DNA of 64,000 nucleotides from Telmatactis stephensoni. Taxonomy: Eukaryota > Cnidaria > Anthozoa > Actiniaria > Isophelliidae. The DNA lies in assembly GCA_029948255.1 (NCBI GenBank), contig JALIZF010001746.1, positions 206,001 to 270,000 on the forward strand. Reading direction: 5' to 3'. Under the pieces are notes generated by a model that saw only the letters and a program-made list of their open reading frames with translations, did no database searches and was not told the DNA's origin. The number at the start of each line of letters is the position of its first letter. The stretch's first letter is position 1. The position numbers and the translations under genes were made by a program. Shown here piece by piece: positions 58,087-64,000 of the stretch.

Positions 58087-58334
58087 GGCCTACCCCGGGT
58101 CCTTAAGTCGCCGTTTTTTACAGCAACTTTATGCAATTTAAGGCGTTCTAAGACGTTTTAAGAAAATGTGGAGAAATTTGTATAATTTTTTAAGGCGTTT
58201 TACGGCGTTTTAAGGGAACTTAACTGAAATTAACCTAAGGCTACTTTAGACTACATTAAGTATTTTGAGGCATTTTAATGCGTTTTACGTCGTTTTATGG
58301 CGTTTTAAGGCAACTTATGGTCCCGGAGTAGGCC
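58087..58334. mobile_element. MITE with TTTTAAGGCG internal repeats
   Basis: The inverted ends are GGCCTACCCCGGGTCCTTAA and GGCCTACTCCGGGACCATAA (complement). The interior repeats CGTTTTAAGGCG-like words several times. Confidence 0.6.
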
Positions 58335-58968
58335 TCCTAATGTTCAGCGTTATTTGAGTTGAGAAAAAATTTTACGTTATACTGTTTTGGTTTTTCTGAG
58401 AAAAGAGTTGATTTTGCAGGAGTTTTTCCATTTTAAAGCTTTAGCTTTGGCGAGTGTCGGCGACGCTCCTTGTGCTGATACAAAAACCTTTCCGAGAACA
58501 CTTTCTGACTGAAATTGTTAGAAGAAATGCTGAGAAAAAGTCAGTAAAGAAGTCTATTTTTATAGACTTAACTGCAGTGAGTATTTTTTGTTTTATTTAT
58601 TTATTTAGGAAATCTTTGCATGCAAATGTGCTGCGGATCGCGTTGTGCGAGGTGTCTCGACGTGAAATCTCTCAAACTGATGTTTGTTTTGGATGATGAA
58701 ATTTCAAAAAAAATTCTCGTTATATATGTAATAAACGCATCACATCATAGAAAGTGCTTTGTACAGGTTTATACTCACTCGCTGTTTGTGTAAAACACTC
58801 GTTCGTTCCTCGCCCGTTCGTGTATACAAACAACTCGAATATACAAACATTGACCCTTTCAAAACAGAAGCCGAGCCCGAAATGAACACTGGGAAATTTG
58901 TTGATTACGTGATTTTAAAGAACGCGTGTACGTGGACGTATCAAACAACGACTTGAACAAATTCTTGG

Positions 58969-59103
58969 TAGAGTGCTTACAATATATCCGTGAAAAAGTT
59001 AGCGAACTAAATTGTACTAAATTGCGCGAAATCCTTTGTTTTCTACTGTTTAATTAGTGCAATTTCTTACAAAGTTTTTCACGGATATATTGTAAGCACT
59101 CTA
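58969..59103. mobile_element. TA-flanked MITE, family E
   Basis: 135 bp with inverted ends TAGAGTGCTTACAATATAT and complement, TA at both sides. It supplies the reference ends for the composite element at 55852-57254. Confidence 0.8.
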
Positions 59104-59224
59104 TTCCAAATACGATTATGCAGCAAATTCATAGATAACACCAGGAGCCCGTTATGGGCTCCTGATAACACGTAGGAAAATCCATATGTTAATAGTATAC
59201 CCAGAAGCCATTTCGGTCAATGTT

Positions 59225-59830
59225 AGTGCAAATAGTTAGAGCTGACTCTCTTTGAACGATCATTATCGTAAGCGACCATCTCACGTAAGCGACGACCATT
59301 TCAATTTCCCGTTTTGTTTTCCATATAAACTCTATAATAAATGTCTCTCGTAAGCGACAGCGACTACCTTTGGGGTTCAATTTTTGGAATTCTTCATTGT
59401 TTTTCCTCTCTCGTAAGCGAACCACTGTGGCAGAGTCAGCAATAATGACAGATCCTTACAATAAACACAACTTACTGTTGAATATTTTTTGAAAGACGAA
59501 TTGTATATACATGTAATACATTCCTGGTTACATTAGACAACGTTTTCAACTACAGCAAACGATATAGCAGTACTTCAAGTGATTTTATAAAAACTACCCA
59601 TCGCTTATGAGACTTCGTAATCAAGTTTCTTTAATTGCTACTGAAGCCAAGGTATCGAGGTTTTTTCGTCTCCATAAAACAACGCGTTCTGTACGGACAT
59701 GCATCCGGATGTGCTATATATTACATCTTGGTTTGGGCTTCCTTTGTTGTGTTCTCGTAAGCGACCATCTCTCAACTGATCAGTCCTGATCCCAAGGCAG
59801 GGTGGTCGCTTACGAGACAGTCAACTGCAG
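59225..59830. repeat. Cluster of CGTAAGCGACC words in both orientations
   Basis: The word TCTCGTAAGCGACCA or close variants occur at about 59,267, 59,284, 59,346, 59,409 and 59,755 and, inverted, at about 59,802. This suggests a decayed element with subterminal repeats. Confidence 0.5.
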
Positions 59831-59986
59831 TGCGCAGCACTTTCTATGAAGTAATCTCTATGTCCCTTATTGATCACAAACTAAGAATGGAAAATGAAAA
59901 GACTACGTATCAACACTATTGGTAAAGAGAAGCCAAACAACTATCTAATTTTACAACGCCGTAGTCCTTGGGAGTAGATAAGTTAC

Positions 59987-60307
59987 CTTGTGTCAGATTT
60001 GCACACTGGACTGTAACAACATGAGGGTTGGAATGACATGTAGAATAACCTGGAGGACATTGTGCAAGAGATGATTCATCTCCATCACAGTCAAACAAAG
60101 TAGGATAAACAGAACCACTTGCACTTGAATTTACCAGCTGACACTGCCTTGGGATAATTCGACATGTGACACACCACATAAGATTCTAGTATATCCCATT
60201 TTCTGTTGCAGATCTGCCTCCATGTCCCGTTATTTATTCTAATCTCTACACGACCATCGTGTTGAGTTTTACCACCCACTAAACGAACTTCAATGGCGGA
60301 TTCCTTA
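59987..60307 (-). pseudogene. Frameshifted SRCR exon
   Basis: Homologous to the intact SRCR exon at 63242-63568: EVRLVGGKTQHDGRVEIRI, then CNRKWDILESYVVCHM, then, in another frame, YPTLFDCDGDESSLAQC and a normal GTAACT donor. One extra base around 60,105-60,125 breaks the frame in the middle of the domain. The acceptor (TTAG before TAAGG) also gives a phase that does not fit its neighbours. It is probably a dead exon copy, unless the indel is an assembly error. Confidence 0.65.
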
Positions 60308-60569
60308 CTAATACAATTCACTGGACTTGTTTGAAACGTTTTGATGGCTGGAATACTATAAAAAATAGCCTATTTTGCAAAACAAAACAAAAAAATCATT
60401 ATAAATTAACCATATAACGTGTGATCTCATTGGCCGAAGGACGCGTTAGTACTGGGAACTCTAAATACGTACACAGCACGCGCGCATTTTTGCAATTTTT
60501 TGTCATTGTAAATGAACATTAAATTTACTTGAAAACCGATGTTGCATTCTAATATAAAAGAAATTGAAA

Positions 60570-60835
60570 GGAGGCAGCAGGCCGAGTGGTCAGAGCGTTG
60601 GTTTCGCAATCTGGCGATTCCCGCTCTGGCCACTAGCTGAGACTGAATTTGTTCCGATTTCGATTAGTTCAAATTCAGTTTCTCGGCCATGCTTGTAATA
60701 TAGCCAACTGGTTCGCCTCCTTGCCAGTTGGGATTCTTAATCCATTTATGTTTGATTATACTTCATTTCATTTCAGTTCATTTCAACCGCATTTGATTAT
60801 ATGCATATAGATATTTGCGGTATATAAATCTTAAC
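60570..60835 (+). repeat. tRNA-derived SINE
   Basis: The head holds an A box GGCCGAGTGGTCAGAGCG and a weak B box GCGATTCCCGC, about 30 bases apart as in class II tRNA. A body follows with CATTTCATTTCAGTTCATTTC repeats, and the tail is TATAAATCTTAACATTTTTA. It looks like a typical SINE rather than a tRNA gene. Confidence 0.5.
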
Positions 60836-61706
60836 ATTTTTATTTATTTATGTTTTCATGCCTTCGGTTGTCAGATCATTGTCTACATCACCGAAAGCTA
60901 ATTCAGTGCTACATTTAGCGAGCTCGTTTTCTGGCCTGTCAACACAGAATTACACTTGTCATGGAGTTAATTGGCTATGGGGGAAATCCCAAAGCCGCTT
61001 TTAATAGAAATTATAAAAATGTCAATATTTACAAATCACATATGCGTACATATCCTGTCTGGCCAGAAAAGGTGAGGGCAAAAACACGCCCGATAAAAAA
61101 CTTCTAAATATCGTGGAAAGGCGCGGGGAGGAGGCGGGCTTTTGAGACTAGCGTGAACCCGTCAGACGTCAAGTCAGAATGGTGCTGTACACCTGGCAAA
61201 GGGGGTCCTTATTGGGACCAGCCCAAGCCTCCTGATTGGCCCTTTCCATCATACGATAGTCGATAAACTATATATGGAGAGTTACATAACTATATATCTC
61301 AATAACCACATTGAAGACACAGAGGGCATTGTTGTCTAAAATATAAGAATCAACGTGACTGGGCACGCGGACAATTAACTATTAACATACTTGAGTCGGC
61401 AAGAAAACATAAAAATCCTATTTGTGCCAAATATTTAATTTATTCTTTATTTATTTATTTATTATTTTAAATAGAAAACTTGCCCGCTGTGCTGTGTGCA
61501 GATTTAGAGCACATGGAGATTGATCAGAACACTTGAGAAGCACCTGGCTACACCTCGTGCTTCTTTTCTCACTTCTCTCGTATTCTGATCAATCCCCAGG
61601 TGCTCTAAATCTGCACACAGCACGCGCGCGCGTTTTCGATTTCTTCAAGAAAATATTTACCAGTACGTATCGTAGTTTGATTTGACCTCATTTCATTAAT
61701 ACTCAC
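60836..61706. other. Intergenic or intronic, one foldback
   Basis: A foldback at 61,497-61,622 with arms CTGTGTGCAGATTTAGAGCA and complement ends just beside the FN3 exon. Nothing else is assignable. Confidence 0.45.
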
Positions 61707-62246
61707 CCCATTCTGTGCCTTGTACACAGCTCTTATTGTAATATTGTAAGTAATCCCAGCTCCTAACCGTTCGTTGTAGGTACCATTGTGCCACCTACCA
61801 TTTCCAATAGTAAACTTGGGAAGAGATCCAGCAACAAGGAATGATGTTCCCAATTGGGGCACTTGTATTCCATAAAATCTAAGAATAAGATATGACAATT
61901 AGTACTTGATTAATACTTAATCAATAAATCAGACGGTATAATGTGTATGTTCGATGATAAGTTGAATGGTATAACCATTCTCACTATATTAACATCAGTG
62001 TGTCTATTGAAATACAAACGCACGAAATTATCAACCAATCAGAACGCAATAATTTGTGATGTCCGATTTGGGTGTGTACGCAAGTGAACGATTAATCAAA
62101 TTAATAAGAAAGCTTTTTATAAATAAAAACTATTAAAGGAAATGTTGTAACGCACTTTAATAACTTGTTGTCCATGGAGGTATGGTTGAAAATAACGTCC
62201 ACAGAGCAGGGCGGTTGTTCTGACAGTGTGTACTGCGGCACTGGAA
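61707..62246 (-). CDS. FN3-like domain exons of the upstream SRCR/FN3 copy
   Basis: Exons 62156-62246 (91 bp, phase 1 to 2) and 61707-61878 (172 bp, phase 2 to 0). They encode PVPQYTLSEQPPCSVDVIF, NHTSMDNKLL, GTSFLVAGSLPKFTIGNGRW and ITYNITIRAVYKAQNG. The exon pair, its intron phase and the end KAQNG plus GTGAGTATTAATG are the same as at 53954-54288, showing a duplicated module. The following stalk exon of the downstream copy was not found here. Confidence 0.78.
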
Positions 62247-62332
62247 CTAGAACATTAGGATATGATAGATGGTAAGAACTGACGATATATTGCTTGAATT
62301 ATATATGATGCACGTACCTATTTATAACATTA

Positions 62333-63005
62333 AGTAATGTGATGCAATGTGTTGTGATGTGATGTTTTGTGATGTGATATGATGTGATGTGTTGTGCTGC
62401 AGTGATGTGTTGTGATGCGATGTGTTGTGATATTTTTTTGATGTGATGCGATGTGATGTGTTGTGATGTATTATGATGTGATATGTCATGTGATGTGATG
62501 TGATGTGATGTGATGTGATGTGGTGAAGTGCGATGTGATGTGATGTGATATGTGATGTGATGTGATGTGGATGTGATGTGATGTGAATGTGATGTGATGT
62601 GATGTGGTGTGATGTGCGATGTGGATGTGATGTGATGTGGATGTGATGTGTATGTGTGATGTGTGATGTGATGTGATGTGTGATGTGATGTGATGTGATG
62701 TGATGTGATGTGGTGTGGTGTGATGTGATGTTGGGTGTGTTGTGTGGATGTGGCTGTGGTGTGATTGTGTGTAGATGTGGTGATGATGTGATGTGGATGT
62801 GGTGTGTGGTGTGATGTGATGTGATGTGATGTGGTGTGATGTGATGTGTATAGTGTGGTGTGTGTGATGTGATGTGATGTGGTGTGGTGAAGTGTGATGT
62901 GATGTGATGTGATATGATGTGATGTGGTGTGGTGAAGTGTGATGTGATGTGATGTGCATGATGTGATATGATATGATATATGCTGTGATGTGCTTTGATG
63001 TAGTG
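62333..63005. repeat. (GTGAT)n satellite in the paralogous SRCR/FN3 intron
   Basis: About 670 bp of GTGAT units with TGGAT, TGTGG and other variants. Long frames of His/Ser/Ile repeats on the minus strand are artefacts of the repeat. Confidence 0.92.
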
Positions 63006-63241
63006 TAATGTCCTTGGAATGAGTGGACACACGCTGCAACATTGTGTTGCGCGCGATGTTTCAGCAAATGTTTCAGGAAATGTTGCACCGTGTGTCCGGG
63101 CCTTAAGATGTGACCAAAACTGGCAGAGGCCATTTCCTCGCTCCCAAATAATGCTGAAGATCAGAAAAAAATGAAACTGTGTTTGCGAGTAGAAAATAGA
63201 ACAATTAATAGAATCACCCTTAACTTTAAGTCAAATTTTAC

Positions 63242-63568
63242 CTTTCGTCAAATTCCCACACCCAACTAATGCAACTTTACTGTAATTACAGCTCGCGGGA
63301 CTTTGAGTACATTGTTCAATAGATGATTCATCGCCATTACAGTTTATTATGTTTGGATACACAGGACCACTTCCGTTGACAGTACTAGCTGACACTGCCT
63401 TGGCGTAATTCAACATGTGACACACCACATAAGCATTTTTCAAAGTCCACTTTTGGCTGCAGATAGCGATCATGCTCCACGACCCGTTCAAGCTTGTTTT
63501 GACTTGTACACGACCATCGTGTGGTGTGGTACCATTCACTAAACGAACTTCAATAGCGGCTTCCTTTT
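63242..63568 (-). CDS. SRCR domain exon of the upstream copy
   Basis: One 327-bp exon, phase 1 to 1, with a TACAG acceptor and a GTAAAA donor. It encodes EAAIEVRLVNGTTPHDGRV, CSQKWTLKNAYVVCHMLNY, INCNGDESSIEQC and ALVGCGNLTKG, six cysteines in the SRCR pattern. The gene continues upstream, probably beyond the right edge, since no signal-peptide exon is evident in 63,570-64,000. Confidence 0.78.
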
Positions 63569-64000
63569 CTGTACACACAATGGTAAAGTAAATTTTCTTG
63601 AGTTAATGTACCGGTCTCCAAAAGACAATTAATAGTTTTGAGTTTCGAACTTCCTGTTCATTCATTTTTAAAATGTAACGAAAACAAACCATATCCATTT
63701 AGAAACACACACATTACAGTGAGACGTTTTGAAATGTCTGCCAAAGAAACTAGAACACATTTAAAAAAGCAAATGCTTTATCATAAGCAAGCAAGCAAAC
63801 ACTGTGTAGTATTTCATTACTCCTCGAGTACCGTGGTTGCACGAAGGCTGCCGTTGAAATTCCTCACATAAATAGTAACTATTACTAGCTAGCAACGTAA
63901 AATATGGACTCTTTATCTTTTCCTTTGTTATTGTGGTCTTCGGGAGTTCTGAAATGCTGTCTTTTTTGGCGACGTTTCGTCGCACTTAGTGTGTCTTCTT
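63569..64000. other. Right edge, no exon identified
   Basis: Only short frames without splice support. The first exon of the SRCR/FN3 gene is presumably outside the window. Confidence 0.4.

Noticed and set aside
62299..63133. His/Ser/Ile-rich frames of over 200 codons
   Set aside because: They are translations of the GTGAT satellite on the opposite strand.

Overview
This window looks like nuclear DNA of an early-branching animal, most probably an anthozoan cnidarian (a coral or close relative). The reasons are spliced genes with GT-AG introns, a receptor tyrosine kinase and SRCR/FN3 ectodomain exons of metazoan type, and a very dense layer of small inverted-repeat transposons, BEL/Pao and Crypton elements and satellites. 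The species assignment is inference. All coordinates come from reading the sequence by eye; no alignment or database search was run.

Layout. Positions 1-7,500 hold mostly transposon-derived DNA, including copies of a roughly 135-bp TA-flanked MITE and a hAT-like 1.8-kb element with a decayed coiled-coil coding remnant. Positions 7,506-12,721 (minus) hold a six-exon CDC50/TMEM30 gene, the beta subunit of P4-ATPase lipid flippases; one intron carries about 14 tandem copies of its own exon end plus 5' splice site. Positions 13,610-15,084 (plus) hold a two-exon MITD1 gene of the ESCRT-III/abscission pathway. From 15,100 to 24,850 there is no host gene, only a mosaic of SINE, foldback, TTAA-flanked and long-TIR elements and a 10-bp minisatellite. 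Positions 24,850-28,110 hold a decayed BEL/Pao retrotransposon (minus). More MITEs, satellites and LINE remnants fill 28,100-34,500 and 37,400-43,000, and a Crypton tyrosine-recombinase element lies at 43,326-44,829.

The main result is a 13-exon gene on the minus strand (52,417 down to 34,639). Its exon lengths sum to 2,730 bp, an open frame of 909 residues with every intron phase agreeing. It encodes a signal peptide, a chitinase-like (GH18) ectodomain, two near-identical Thr-rich mini-exons, one transmembrane helix and a complete tyrosine kinase. The GH18 part is in permuted order: the C-terminal strands of the barrel (beta6-8 with the chitinase insertion domain) come first, then a linker, then beta1-5. 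The catalytic Glu of DxxDxDxE is Gln. This looks like a chitin or glycan-sensing pseudo-chitinase receptor kinase. Immediately upstream on the same strand (63,568-53,813) are SRCR and FN3 exons from a duplicated receptor-ectodomain module, with phases compatible with the kinase gene. Together the region looks like a receptor locus built by shuffling of phase-1 exons and local duplication.
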